In this document: positions 21,680-32,685 of the stretch, one piece after another
Layout of the letters: each line of letters opens with the position of its first letter
Numbering within the stretch: the stretch's first letter is position 1
Source of the DNA: Raffaelea ambrosiae
Taxonomy: Eukaryota > Ascomycota > Sordariomycetes > Ophiostomatales > Ophiostomataceae
NCBI GenBank assembly: GCA_002778195.1
Contig: PCDI01000008.1
Coordinates: forward strand, 1,541,510-1,605,509
Direction of reading: 5' to 3'
DNA length: 64,000 nt
Position numbers and translations under genes: made by a program
The notes under the pieces: generated by a model
What the model was told of the DNA's origin: nothing
Seen by the model: the letters and a program-made list of their open reading frames with translations, nothing else
Database searches by the model: none

Positions 21680-23284
21680 CTAAGCAACGCTGTGCTTCTT
21701 CTTCTTCTTCTTCGGCTCCTCGTCAACTGCATCGACGTCCATAGCACCCGCGTCGAGGGACTTGCGCTTATTATCCTTCTTGTCCTTTTTGTCCTTCTTC
21801 CCTTTCTTTTCTTTCTTCTCTTTCTTGTCCTTTTTCTTTTCCGAACCGACTGGTTCTCCTTCATGTGCGTCTGTCATCTCGTGGTCCACATTCAGAGAGC
21901 CACCGTCTGCGAGAACTTTGTTCATGGCTGCCTGCATGGCATCCTCGTTGGTCATCGGTTTTTTTCCTGACGTGAAGAATTCAAGGCGGTCCTCTAACTG
22001 CTGGCGCATGATCTCGCCATAGTGGGACGTTGGCTGTTCGCTGAAGTTATCGACACGAGCAGCCATACTGCACTTGTTCGCAAGATACCGAGAGACGCGG
22101 CCTTTGAACCGGGGCCCAGAGCGGGCAATGAAGGAGCTCTGGAAAATAAGACCGTACTTTGGAGTGTTTCCCTTTGTTTTGAGGGCTCGGAAGAGTGCCT
22201 TCTCGGCCCCTAGAATCTGAAGAGTAGACGCCGGGTACTTGGCTAGATTGGTCAAAGAACCGGCATGAGATATCAAGCGTGCCGCCACAGGTGTGCCCAA
22301 AATGCATTGCAGATTGGGAGCAACGCCGTTCATCTTCTTCTCCAGAGAAGACGCGAGTGATTGGCGGTAAGTGGCCATCTTCGTGACACTGGTGGCAAAC
22401 GACTCCACCATCTCCAGATCTGGATCGCTGATGTCTTGGCCCATAGAAACCTTCGCAGCGTCAATGATAGCCTGTGCCTTGTCGCCATCCTCGCTCAGAA
22501 CCGCGGCAATATCGTGTAGTTTGTCATCCGTAAGAGTTTTCTTGTTGCCGATAGTAAGAACGAGACTCGCGTAGGTGACATTGTCTGACACAATCTTGAT
22601 CAGTTCAGGAAAGTGCCAGCCATACCACTCGCGCACCCGCATGCAACCGCTATTGATGCTCTTGTCCAAGTTGTCAAGTGTGGCAATCTGTTGAATGATA
22701 TGGTTGTCGTTCTTGTGAATATTGAACTTGACCTTGGAACGGGAGTATGCGTGACCCAAACCAAGTTGAGATCGCCCCACGTCGCCCTCGTGCAGGTCCT
22801 TCAGCAGCTTCTCCGAGTACTGGCGAAGACCACGTAGCAAGCTTGCAACGACTTCCGATGTCTCGCCTGTTTCGCATTCGATACCAGAGAAGCGACTGCT
22901 AATCTCGCCAGCCAGCTTTCTGTCTGCAACACCAAGTACCACCTTGCTCTTTTTGCTGCTTGCCTTGGGCAAGCTCAGTTCTAGGATAGACGCCAGGTAT
23001 TCGGTGAGGATATCTTCCGACAGCTCGTTGACATTTTCGAGGCCTTCAGTGTGGTTTCTATATATATAGTATTAGCAATGATTCGATGACAAGGGAATAA
23101 GGAAATTCACCAACCTCCAAGGTGAGAAGTTGACCAATTTGACCATTTTGCCAAACTTGGCGAGGTCCGTCATAGAGTCCTGAACCTCCTTCAACCTCAA
23201 GCCGATACCATCAGCTTGATGCAACACTTCAAATATTCCATACCCAACAGCAGATTCGTGAAGAAGATAGTTAATTGTCGACAT
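21680..23284 (-). CDS. NOP56: Nop56, box C/D snoRNP core protein
   Basis: Two exons on the minus strand (23284-23115, 23057-21680) encode 515 aa. The first exon's YLLHESAVGYGIFEV and DLAKFGKMVKLVNFSPW mark Nop56 rather than Nop58. The coiled-coil and NOP domain follow, with ARLISHAGSLTNLAKYPAST and the ILGAEKALFRALK signature. The C-terminus is a KKE/KKD-rich tail ending in a lysine block, as usual for the family. With fibrillarin, Nop58 and Snu13 it forms the particle that 2'-O-methylates rRNA in the nucleolus. The 57-nt intron has the unusual donor GTTGGT; a TGG-AG / A-AAC junction keeps frame and gives the expected residues. The start follows a more upstream in-frame codon series, but this ATG fits family N-termini best. 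Confidence 0.95.
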
Positions 23285-24318
23285 GGTGCCGGTTGTGTCA
23301 CTGCTCCCTGTAGATGTTGCGATGTACAATGCAAGTTTGCATTGGAGAAGCTTTGGGGGGTTTTTTTTTCTTAGCTGAACTTTTTTTGTTATCTCAATTT
23401 TTTTAGCGTGGATTCGTGAGTGGGTTCGTGTGCGCCACTTGTGGCTTGAATGGCTTAACTGTGGCTTTATTCACGTGATCGGCTTGTACTAAAAATCGTT
23501 CCTTAATGCGCCCCAAAAAAATAATAGCCACGTGACATTTCCCATACAAAAAAGTAGACTTTTACTGACATTTCGCGGTGACTTTTTTTAAAACAACAAG
23601 TCCCCTTATCTCCGAACAATAAATTTAACCACGAATCCCTAACCGTCTAATCCCTAACCATCCATTCCCTAACCTATCCTAACCTCTTGTATTGTGGTTT
23701 TTTTTGGGGGGGGTTTTTTGGGGTTTTTTTTTTTTTTTTGGTTTCGAGAGGGGGGTAGGAAAAGGTGGGTTTTATTTGGTAAAAATGTACAAAAACGCTA
23801 GGCAAACTGATGAACAGTAAATCGAGACGCCCGTAAAACGGCTAAAATGGATCGCTGCCACAAACGTCCAGCTGACTAGGGGCGCCCGGTTATGCGTTTG
23901 ATCATTTAGGTTTAGAACTCTGGGTTTACATCATATGAAAAGCAATGGTCAGCTCGTGGAGCAATTGGGGTGGCATTTTTTACTATTATCGTCGACGTAG
24001 CTGCTCTCAGGTCCCCTTTCTGCTTTCGCCGAGGGATTTATCTTCAGAAAGTAGGAATCGAAGATCGTTTACTTCAAACTACGCCATCGATTGGCTGATA
24101 ACCTCTGCTATACGTGGTCACTTTGGCCTCTCTCGTGCCATTGTGGCTTGTAGGATTACACGGTCAGACCGGATATACTATTTTTCAAGTGGCCCCCGCA
24201 TTTCTCGTATTTCAATGTATTTAAACACACGAACGACGTCACCGCCAGCGCTTTCTTGATGGCTTGAATTCTTTTCTTGACACCACCAGAAGTCTTTTGT
24301 CTTCAGCTAAAAACCGCC
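23285..24318. other. Intergenic region with G/T runs and telomere-like repeats
   Basis: Probable promoters of NOP56 and the chitinase. It contains CACGTGA at about 23473 and CACGTGAC at about 23530, which match the basic helix-loop-helix E-box consensus, a long G/T homopolymer block around 23700-23740 and three 15-nt-spaced CCCTAACC motifs at 23637-23674. No gene supported. Confidence 0.5.
23637..23688. repeat. 15-nt spaced CCCTAACC repeats
   Basis: CCCTAACC occurs at 23637, 23652 and 23667, exactly 15 nt apart, followed by a degenerate TCCTAACCT. The core matches the canonical fungal telomere repeat permuted, but spacing differs from a telomere. Confidence 0.75.
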
Positions 24319-25713
24319 ATGACTTCGGGGTATCGATCAGTTGCCTACTTTGTCAATTGGGCCATTTATGCCCGCAAGCATCTGCCCCAGAACCTGCCAG
24401 CGGACAAGCTCACCCACGTTCTCTACGCTTTTGGTAATGTGCGTCCAGAATCAGGAGAGGTGTATCTGACCGACCCTTGGGCCGACACAGATATTCACTG
24501 GGAAGGTGACTCGTGGAATGACACCGGCGCCAATCTATACGGCTGTCTTAAACAGCTGAACCTCCTGAAAAAAAAGAACCGCAATTTGAAAATTCTCTTC
24601 TCAATCGGCGGCTGGACGTACTCGAGCAACTTCCACTCACCGGCTTCGACACCTGAAGGCCGTGCCACATTTGCGAAGTCAGCTCTTGAGCTAGTCAGGA
24701 ATCTTGGCTTTGACGGAATTGACATCGACTGGGAGTATCCCCAAGATGAAGCCGAAGCTGCAAGTTACGTTGCCCTGCTTCAGGAATGCCGGCAAGCACT
24801 GGACGAGTATGGAAACTCCAAGACACCACCATACCACTTTGAACTTTCCGTCGCTTGCCCTGCCGGCGCTCAGAATTATGAGAAGTTAGACATTGCTGGC
24901 ATGGACAAGTGCTTGGATTTTTGGAATTTGATGGCATACGACTATGCTGGGTGAGTTTTTTTCTCTCTCCTTTTTGCAACATAGGTTTGCCTCTTGTTTG
25001 TCTGTTTATTCTATGGCGAATATGCGTGCGATTGATGCGAAAGGTGTTGGTCAGAGAGGAACTAGTAGCCGTGAAACTTTCATGGCAGACGTGGACATTG
25101 TGAAGAGCAGTTGTTTGTGTACGCCGCTGTATGGCTAACACCGTTTGTGATCAGATCTTGGAGCGCTGCTTCCGGCCATCAGGCAAATCTGCTGTTGGAC
25201 CACAAGACCCCAGCAGCGACAGTTCTGAGTACTGCTGGCTCAATTCATTATTACACCACTCACGGAGCTGCCGCCAACAAGGTGGTTTTAGGAATGCCAT
25301 TATATGGACGAGCCTTCGAGAATACCGACGGCATTGGGAAGCCTTTCAGCGGTGTTGGTGAAGGAAACTGGGAGAAAGGCGTGTACGACTATAAGAAGCT
25401 TCCCCTGCCCAACTCGACAGAGTATCTGGACGAAAATGTTGGTGCCAGTTACTGTTACAGCCCGGAAAAGAAAGTACTGGTCAGCTACGATACCTGCGAC
25501 ATGGCTCGGAAGAAAGCATGTTTCATCAAGGAGAAAGGTCTCGGTGGGGCAATGTGGTGGGAAAGCAGTGCTGATAAGGAAGGCCCCGAAAGCATCATAG
25601 CTGCGGTTGTCGACACCTTTGGGGGAGCAGGTAACCTGCTTCAGAAGCAGAACTGCATCGATTATCCCGACACGAAGTACCAAAATTTCAAGGAGGGCTT
25701 TCCAACGTTCTGA
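24319..25713 (+). CDS. GH18 chitinase without signal peptide
   Basis: Two exons (24319-24950, 25155-25713) encode 396 aa. The GH18 active-site motif DGIDIDWEY sits at residues 132-140, with the catalytic acid at Glu139. Other TIM-barrel landmarks follow the family order: YFVNWAIYARK near the start, LFSIGGWTYSSNF, MAYDYAGSW across the intron, and GAMWWESSADK near the end. The enzyme hydrolyses beta-1,4 bonds of chitin and keeps the substrate acetamido group as nucleophile. The N-terminus, MTSGYRSVAYFVNW, is not a signal peptide, so the protein is likely intracellular or exported by an unconventional route, as in the non-secreted fungal GH18 group. The intron is long for this window, 204 nt, but its GTGAGT and TCAG ends restore GGA codon exactly. 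Confidence 0.93.
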
Positions 25714-25961
25714 AATGTACACTACCAGAGCTGGGCGTCCATGTCAGCACTGTGTTTGAGAAGAATATAAACTATGTTCGAGCCGTCCATTGGAAAACCC
25801 TCATTTTGTATTCTGGATTATTGTGACAGGCATTTTGTTGCATCACAGCACCGTCCTGGTGGCCATATATCGCAGCCATCAAACAGACATACGGTGTACA
25901 GACCACAAACCAATCTGTCCTCCTATCCCCAGCACCGGAGTCCTTAATCCTTCTCACCAAC
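25714..25961. other. Convergent intergenic region
   Basis: Spacer between the chitinase and ubiquitin-eS31 3' ends. It holds a short CAACTCAATCCTTCTCAC-type direct repeat at its right edge, overlapping the stop codon of the neighbouring gene. Confidence 0.4.
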
Positions 25962-26495
25962 TCAATCCTTCTCACCAAACACATACGTCAGATGGCACCG
26001 ACCGCAGTACTGACGGTCTTGCATGGCGGCCATGAAGACGCCGGCACCGCACTGGTAACACTATTAGCCTTGATTCATTTGCAACAGAAGCTTTCCGTAA
26101 ATCATGGAGGTTCAGCTTACGGTCTCATTCGGGCACTCGCGGCGGAGGCGCTCGATCTTGCCATCGCTGTCCACCTTGTAGTACTTCAGGACAGCCAACT
26201 TGGTCTTCTTCCGCTTGTGCTTGATCTTCTTGGGGGTGGTGTACACCTTCTTCTTCCGCTTCTTGGCACCGCCGCGAAGACGTAAGACGAGATGCAGTGT
26301 ACTCTCCTTCTGAATGTTGTAGTCGGAGAGCGTCCGGCCATCCTCGAGCTGCTTGCCGGCGAAGATCAAGCGCTGCTGGTCAGGGGGAATACCCTCTTTG
26401 TCCTGGATCTTGGACTTGACATTGTCGATGGTATCGCTGCTTTCCACCTCAAGGGTGATCGTTTTACCCGTGAGGGTCTTGACGAAGATCTGCAT
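25962..26495 (-). CDS. Ubiquitin-ribosomal protein eS31 fusion
   Basis: Two exons on the minus strand (26495-26121, 26051-25962) encode 154 aa. Residues 1-76 are ubiquitin ([11 protein letters not shown] start, LRLRGG end), followed without a break by eS31: a lysine-rich extension then a zinc ribbon, [16 protein letters not shown] and [11 protein letters not shown], with all four cysteines. Processing proteases cut after Gly76 to release ubiquitin and the 40S protein. The last 30 codons are in a separate exon after a 69-nt intron; reading through would wrongly end at NETVS. This is the yeast RPS31/UBI3 type. A probable 5' leader intron lies upstream (GTAAGTTC at 26664 to CCAG at 26509). Head-to-head with eS26. 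Confidence 0.97.
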
Positions 26496-26508
26496 GGCTG
26501 CCTAGATT

Positions 26509-26664
26509 CTGGAAAGATTAATACATGTGAGCAGGTGTTTAGGGAAGTAGTAAAACAGCGCGATGGCCGAATGGATCGACGCCATCATGGAAGACGGCGA
26601 AGGTAAAATATTCCATCAAAAGAAGAAACATTTTAAGAGGAGGGGGCATATCAAAAGAACTTAC
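26509..26664 (-). other. Probable 5'-leader intron of ubiquitin-eS31
   Basis: On the minus strand CCAG|GTAAGTTC begins at 26664 and TCTTTCCAG ends at 26509, 13 nt before the ATG. The 156-nt interval would be removed from the leader. Introns in leaders of ribosomal genes are common, but here it is inferred from splice signals only. Confidence 0.55.
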
Positions 26665-27084
26665 CTGGCAATAGATGCTATTGCGTCCTAGGCAATCCTC
26701 AGATACTTTGATGGTTGACGACGGAAAAAGTTTTTGATTCTTGGGAGTTGGATAGAATTTGCTGCAAGAAATAAAGTCACTACGCGCGCTAAAATTTAGT
26801 TTCAGTGCGTGTGTAATTTTATCCGCACAGGCTAGCAAGTACAAATTAAGGTGGTACGCACAGTGTTTTCTATGTTTTTTTTTTTTTTTTCATTTTTGCA
26901 TTTTTGCCTTTGAGCACGTGTCTGTAGGGCTTGGTCAGGTCTCGATGCCCTGTGAAAAAAAATGTGGTGGGGACTTGAAGTAGCTCAAGACCAACTTTTC
27001 TTGCATGCAAATTTCCCTTTCCGCTTCTTGTAACTACAGCATCCAACTTTTCTTCAATTCACGAACAGCAACCTAACCGCCAAA
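26665..27084. promoter_or_regulatory. Shared divergent promoter, ubiquitin-eS31 / eS26
   Basis: The two ribosomal genes point away from each other with 589 bp between start codons. A T-run of about 17 (26877-26892) followed by TTTTTGCATTTTTGCC faces the eS26 gene, resembling the T-rich elements of ascomycete ribosomal promoters. Which elements matter is inference. Confidence 0.55.
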
Positions 27085-27811
27085 ATGGTCAAGAAGAGAA
27101 AGAACAAGTACGTTTCCCTTCCATCATTGTACTCACAAAGTTCACACTTCCCCACCATTGGACCTGTTCATTTCACCTGTTTCTGACATATTTATAGCGG
27201 TCGCAACAAGAAGGGCCGCGGCCACGTCAAGCCGATCCGGTGCTCCAACTGCTCTCGTTGCACGCCGAAGGACAAGGCCATCAAGCGCTTCACCATCCGC
27301 AACATGGTCGAATCTGCTGCCATCCGTACGTTTGTGCCCGCCAAGTTCGCGGCCACGTGGGAACACTGCCTCATACGACGCTTGGCTCCTTCTGACCATA
27401 AAATTATTGAACTGACGATCGGCCAGGCGATATTTCGGACGCTTCCGTCTTCACGGACTACACTGTTCCCAAGATGTACCTTAAGCTGCAGTACTGCGTG
27501 TCTTGCGCCATTCATGGAAAGATTGTTCGGTACGTTTGTCCTAAGGGGAGGACAACCGCAAGCGAGATATCTCAGATCTCAATTGCGGGCAGCGAAGAAG
27601 AACCTTGGCGACTTGACCACCCTTTGTCGATCAAAGGATATCAGTCCTCGACATCCAATCCCCTTCTCATAACTGCGCCCTATCTTAACTGCTGACAAAA
27701 TCAACTAGTGTGCGGTCGCGGGTAGGCCGGCGGAACCGGGCTCCTCCTCCACGTGTGCGGTATAACAAGGACGGCAAGAAGGTCGCGCCAACTCAGGCGA
27801 AGACTGCATAA
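27085..27811 (+). CDS. 40S ribosomal protein eS26
   Basis: Four exons (27085-27107, 27198-27325, 27427-27529, 27709-27811) encode 118 aa, normal for this protein. Its first exon has only 23 nt (MVKKRKN plus two bases). The rest reads in order: GRNKKGRGHVKPIRCSNC, SRCTPKDKAIKRFTIRN, DISDASVFTDYTVPKMYLKL, CVSCAIHGKIVRVRSR, then a basic end. Two CxxC pairs bind zinc. eS26 sits at the mRNA exit channel of the small subunit. Every junction is phase-consistent, with TTATAG, GGCCAG and ACTAG acceptors. High intron density near the start is typical of ribosomal genes in these fungi. Confidence 0.96.
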
Positions 27812-28282
27812 ATTTTCATCTATGGGTTGAAGACGGTTGATTAGGGGACCGGCGGAGCGACAATGCGTATAAAATGTGTTACCACCCGCAGGCGTTTGTA
27901 GTAAGCAAATAAAAGAAATGTACTACATGTTTAATGGAAGGCCATAAAAGTAGACCATGCACAGCGAAACCATGTGCAGCGACTTCAGTGAGCCCAATGG
28001 AAACATTGACTTCCGGCTGTTACCATACCATAAAGGGATGAGCATCGTCAGCACCAACTCGTGCGGGGAACTGTTCAAGTTGTGCAAAGCTGGAGGCTTA
28101 TGCCGTGAAAAGCCGACAAAAAGCTGCGTGTGACCCTGGAAGAACGTTATTCACATACCTCTGGTTTATATAAAAGGTCCTCGAGGCGGCATGCAGTGGA
28201 AATGACGGAGCTGACGACTTGCAACGCATCTATCGTCTTTTCTTTGTTAATCTCGCACAGGCACCCATCCAATTTACGAAGA
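27812..28282. other. Intergenic region
   Basis: Terminator side of eS26 and promoter of the P450 gene. A TATATAAAAGG sequence at about 28166-28176 could serve as a TATA box for the latter. No gene supported. Confidence 0.45.
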
Positions 28283-30132
28283 ATGGAAATCAATCTTATT
28301 CGCACCGAATTTTGGCTTGCGAGCCTATTGGGAGCAGGAGTAATATATGTAACTATCCCTTTCGCTCAATGCCATGTACGTATGCCTGCTAATGTTTCAA
28401 AGAGTCTTGGTATTGTGGTATACCGCGTTCTGTTCCACCCACTGGCAAAGTTTCCCGGACCATTTCCGGCGAAGATATCGGGGGTATATATGCTGTATCA
28501 TGCGTGGAGAGGTGATAGACATCTTGAATTCTGGAAGCTACATGAAGAATATGGTAAGCTGCTCCAAATCAATTTGAGACACAGACTATGTAAGTTACTG
28601 ATACACGCGATGTCTGATGAGCACAGGACCGGTTGTGCGATTTTCTCCCAACAGTTTATCATTCAACAGTCATACTTCACTGAAGCAGATATATGGTTTC
28701 CGGGGGAATGTTCGCAAAGCTGAATTCTATGACGCATTTGTCCATCCGGCACCTAACACACACAATACAAGAGACAAGGCGCTGCATGCTCGCAAACGCC
28801 GTGTCCTATCACAGGCCTTCTCTGATAGTGCCATAAAAGAGATGGAGAGGCACATTTTGTCCAATATACGTACCTTCTGCGACGAGGTCGGGCGGGGCTC
28901 GAATAACAACATCGACACAAAAGGGTGGTCATCGCCAAAAAACATGAGTGACTGGTTCAATTACCTGGCTATGGATATACTGGGCGACCTTTGTTTCGGA
29001 AAGGCTTTCCATATGCTCGAGAGGCCTGACAATAGATACGCTATCGACCTTGTGGGCACAGCTGCCCAGAGGCATCTCATTGTAAGTGATTGGCATTGGC
29101 CTGGTTGTTGGACCTTTTTCGTTAACAGTGTGTGTTCAGTGTGGAACAATGCCAATCATTGACAAATTGAGTTTGGACAAAATCATCCTTCGCAAAATTT
29201 CGGCTGGACGTTCCAAGTATATGGCCTACAGCAGAAGTCAGCTATCAGAAAGAACTAAACTCGGCGACGAAACGGACCGGCGCGACTTCTTTTACCATTT
29301 GCTGAAGGCCAGGGATCCTGAAACGGGCGCTGGATTCACCACCCCAGAGCTGTGGGGAGAGTCTAATTTGCTGTAAGTAGTAACTTGATTTTGAATGACA
29401 ATCTATATGGCCCTCATTCTGAACTTTTTTTTTCTCAGAATTATTGCTGGCTCTGACACTACGTCAACGGCCATGTCTGCGACACTGTTCTATCTGACTC
29501 GCAACTTGCCGGCACTTTCACGAGCATCAGAGGAGGTCAGAAGCTCTTTTTCAACTGTCGAAGACATTCACCAAGGCCCACTGTTGTCAGGGTGTACGTA
29601 TCTTCGTGCCTGCATTGATGAGGCTATGCGCCTTTCACCGTCAGTCCCGGGATTGTTGCCTCGCGAAGTCTTGGAAGGCGGCATTGATGTCGATGGCTAC
29701 TTTGTTCCTAAAGGCATCGTTGTGGGAACTCCGCACTACACAATTCACCACAACCCCGCTTATTACCCCAATCCATTTACATACATCCCGGAACGTTGGA
29801 TTGCAGGCACTTCCGTGATAGACCCCATGACCGGCGCAGCAGGAACAGTAACACGTGAAAGTGTAGCCCGCGCACAATCGGCGTTCTGTGCATTCAGTAT
29901 TGGCCCTCGAGGTTGCATCGGTAAAGGAGTTGCATACGTCGAGATGACCACAACCCTGGCGCGGATTCTGTTCCTCTACGATATACGTCGCGCTGTCGGA
30001 GTGCTTGATCCAGGCGAGGGAGAACCTGATAGCGAATGGGGGCGCCATCGACCCACCGAATTTCAATTGGTGGACATCTTCACAAGTCTGAAGGACGGGC
30101 CGATGATTGAGCTCAAGAAAAGAGTAACATGA
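28283..30132 (+). CDS. Cytochrome P450 monooxygenase
   Basis: Four exons (28283-28553, 28627-29081, 29140-29372, 29439-30132) encode 550 aa. An N-terminal hydrophobic anchor (WLASLLGAGVIYV) is followed by the FHPLAKFPGP hinge, placing the enzyme on the ER membrane. The I-helix oxygen motif is AGSDTTSTA, the K-helix ExxR is Glu381-Arg384 (EAMRLSP), and the heme loop is FCAFSIGPRGCIGKG with the thiolate Cys479. These define a functional fungal P450. Substrate cannot be told from sequence. It sits beside a GH5 hydrolase rather than a biosynthetic backbone gene, so no pathway is suggested. A further short intron around residues 33-42 is possible because the stretch from CHVRMP to KSLG is atypical, but it reads open and I left it in. 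Confidence 0.9.
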
Positions 30133-30435
30133 CAGGGTGGAAAGAGACCGCCAAGAGGCTCACCGCGGCATCGCTGTGGCCTGACTTCACAGAGAACGGA
30201 CAATCCAATAAAGGACAATACGTGTACGAGTATCATAGGCTGAAGTATAACCGTAAACGTGCTCTTATATTATTTTTAGGCTAAATAGGTTCCTGGTATG
30301 CTTGTTTAATTTGGCGTGGCCAAGAGGGGAATATTGTTGCCAACCACATATAAGTGCCCCTCAAGTCACCTTCTTCCAGCAGTTATTAATGGCTGTTTCT
30401 AGGCAGATTTTTGTCACATACCCCTCAACATAGCA
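30133..30435. other. Intergenic region
   Basis: 303 bp between the P450 stop and the GH5 start. It is probably terminator plus promoter; no gene seen. Confidence 0.4.
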
Positions 30436-31759
30436 ATGGCTGCGTTTTGCCCTGCCTTATTATTTATTCTTGCCATCTGGACTGCGACTACCGCTGTCGG
30501 CGCATCACCGCCGCCTAATTGGCCGAATGGACCCTTTGTCACTTCAGGGCAGTGGATTTTTGATGCATCCGGAGGAAATGTGACATATGCCGGCGTGAAT
30601 TGGCCCGGCGCGGGAGAAACAATGCTCCCGGAAGGGCTACAGTATCAAAGCATTGAGGCGATCGTGTCGAAGATCAAGGGTATTGGCATGAACGCTATCC
30701 GACTCACATATGCAATTCAGATGATTGATGAGATCTACGATAATGGAGGAAGAGACGTCAGGCTCCAAACAACTTTGACGAACGCACTCGGCAACGTCAA
30801 CGGCACAAAGGTGTTAAGTCAGATAATGGCTAGGAACCCACAGTTCAGTGGTGATACTACAAGACTTCAGGTTAGAACAACATACATACCAAAGTCAAAC
30901 GACAGGCGACTAATCTCCATTCCCTCACCAGGTGTTTGATGCAGTTGCCTCTGAGTGTGCCAAGCAGGGGATTTACGTCCACCTCGATAACCACGTATCC
31001 AAAGCCATGTGGTGTTGCTCAGACACAGATGGTAACGCTTTCTGGGGGGACACATACTTCGATGCGGTGAACTGGACCCGGGGAATATCATACATGGCGA
31101 AGCATGGACGAGCTTGGCCAGGTTTGGTGTCTATGTCCCTGCGCAACGAGCCGAGAGAGCCCAGTGGAAACACAGCAGCAGAAAAAGAGTATAGTTGGCA
31201 AAGCTGGTACAAGTATGTCAAGCAAGGGGCCTCTGCTATTCATGCATCTAATCCGAGCGTCCTGGTTTTTCTGTCTGGGCTTTCTTACGACACCTACATC
31301 ACTCCCGTAGTTAGAGGAACAGCTCTAACACCTGGCACGGATACATTTGACCTAACCGACTTTGAGGGATATGCGGACAAGATAGTTCTAGAACTCCACA
31401 ACTATCAAAACAGTGCAACAAGCTGTAGCAGTCTGCAGGAGACGCTCAACGACGACGGCTTTGAAGCCATGCTGCCCACAGCTGCACACAGGTTCCCGGT
31501 TGTTATGACAGAATTCGGATTTGCAATGGACGCCACCACGTACAGAGGTGTGTATGCTACATGTTTAGCTAGCTACCTGCCATTACTGAAGGCCGGCTGG
31601 ATGATCTGGGTCCTGTCAGGAAGCTATTACGTTCGATCGGGTGTCCAGGATTTTGACGAAACCTGGGCTTTGCTGAATCATGACTGGACTGACTGGCGGA
31701 ATCCCGATTACGTAAGAAGTCAGCTCATTCCGATGATAAATGCAACCATAGCATATTAG
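30436..31759 (+). CDS. Secreted GH5 glycoside hydrolase
   Basis: Two exons (30436-30870, 30932-31759) encode 420 aa. A signal peptide is clear (ALLFILAIWTATTAVGA, then a mature start at SPPPNWPNG). The GH5 TIM barrel shows GVNWPGAGETMLPEG near the first strand, GMNAIRLTYAI, the acid/base Glu218 in LRNEPREP and the nucleophile Glu339 in VVMTEFGF. Several N-glycosylation sequons fit a secreted enzyme. No carbohydrate-binding module is attached. In the family such enzymes cleave beta-linked plant or fungal glucans or mannans; I cannot choose among these from motifs. The 61-nt intron joins RLQ to VFDAV in phase 0. It follows the P450 in the same direction, but the pairing may be fortuitous. Confidence 0.9.
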
Positions 31760-31901
31760 TCGGAGAAGAAGCAGGAGCTACAGACAAATCAAGACATTTC
31801 CAGTCCAGTGAAAATAGCCCCATATATCTAGTCCGTGCACATCACAACTTCTCTTCAGACTCGCGCCAACAAGAACTTTAGGCTAAAGGCCTTTTCCTGA
31901 C

Positions 31902-32641
31902 GGCGACCATCAGATTCACGCGGCGTGAGAATAACTAACCACAACGCAGGGGCAGATAGAGACACCGGTAATTTTGGATAGACACACCGGTAACGTGTCC
32001 GTCTGTTACACGTGACCCAATTTGCCTTGAAGTCCAATGCATTCGTGTTAGTGACATATAACCAATAAGAAAGCCAGTAGAAAAGCACGTACCGAATAAG
32101 ATCAGACTTGGAGAGGAGTGTTTTAGAAGTCGGGGGTTTTTGGGAGTTATTATTTTGATAGCAAAAGCAAAAGGCGCCGCATTGTAATTAATCAGCAACA
32201 ACTCACCAATTTGACCGTATTTGTAAGAGCGCTATTAAACGAAAGACGCGAAAAGGAAGATAGGCGGAAAGCGCGTCACGTTGCCGGTGTGTCTATCCAA
32301 AATTGTGCCTCTTTCTTGTTTTTCTAACGCTATTATCGCTGCGCTCACTCTAATTTTCTACGCTCACTTATTTATCTCTGCACTCACTCCTTAACTCTCT
32401 GCGCTCGCTCTTTTATTTTATACTTACACATTTTGATCTATTAATATAATGGTAGTAATTATAAGCCAGTGTAGATAATTCAAGAGCGAGCCCAGAGAAT
32501 TAAGGAGTGAGTGCAGAAAATTACGGTGTAGAGTGAGCGTAGAAAATTAGGGAGCGATAGCTGGTAAAACAAAAAGCTTACGTAAACCTTTGTCGTACCG
32601 CGTTTCAGTTATTCTCACGCCGCGTGAATCTAATGGCCGCC
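31902..32641. mobile_element. Nested inverted-repeat (fold-back/MITE-like) element
   Basis: Outer arms 31902-31936 and 32607-32641 are inverted copies, 33 of 35 bases matching. A second pair, 31971-31997 and 32277-32303, matches at 26 of 27. A third set, 32334-32411 and 32482-32560, forms a large imperfect hairpin. CCTGAC immediately precedes the left arm (31896-31901) and recurs three bases after the right arm (32645-32650), a possible target duplication. No transposase is encoded, so the element would be non-autonomous. Element limits are inferred. Confidence 0.65.
32339..32419. repeat. Array of four ~20-nt direct repeats (left arm)
   Basis: Copies start at 32339, 32358, 32378 and 32399, each beginning CT(G/A)C(G/A)CTC and ending in a T-rich tail. 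Inverted counterparts occur on the other side of a ~70-nt AT-rich spacer (32482-32560). Confidence 0.7.
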
Positions 32642-32685
32642 TTACCTGACTTCCAAGATTCGCCACGTTCGGCAAGCTGTTGGAA

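Larger units (their letters stand above)
31760..32685. other. Intergenic region filled by a fold-back repeat
   Basis: Apart from short flanks, this stretch consists of the nested inverted repeat described separately. No open reading frame of note lies inside. Confidence 0.6.

Noticed and set aside
23637..23688. A real telomere or chromosome end
   Set aside because: Only three cores with 15-nt spacing; flanked by ordinary genes on both sides.
28379..28405. A 27-nt intron in the P450 between GTACGT and CAAAG
   Set aside because: Too short for a fungal intron and the frame reads open without it.
28283..31759. A P450/GH5 biosynthetic cluster
   Set aside because: No backbone enzyme, regulator or transporter adjoins them; adjacency alone is weak.
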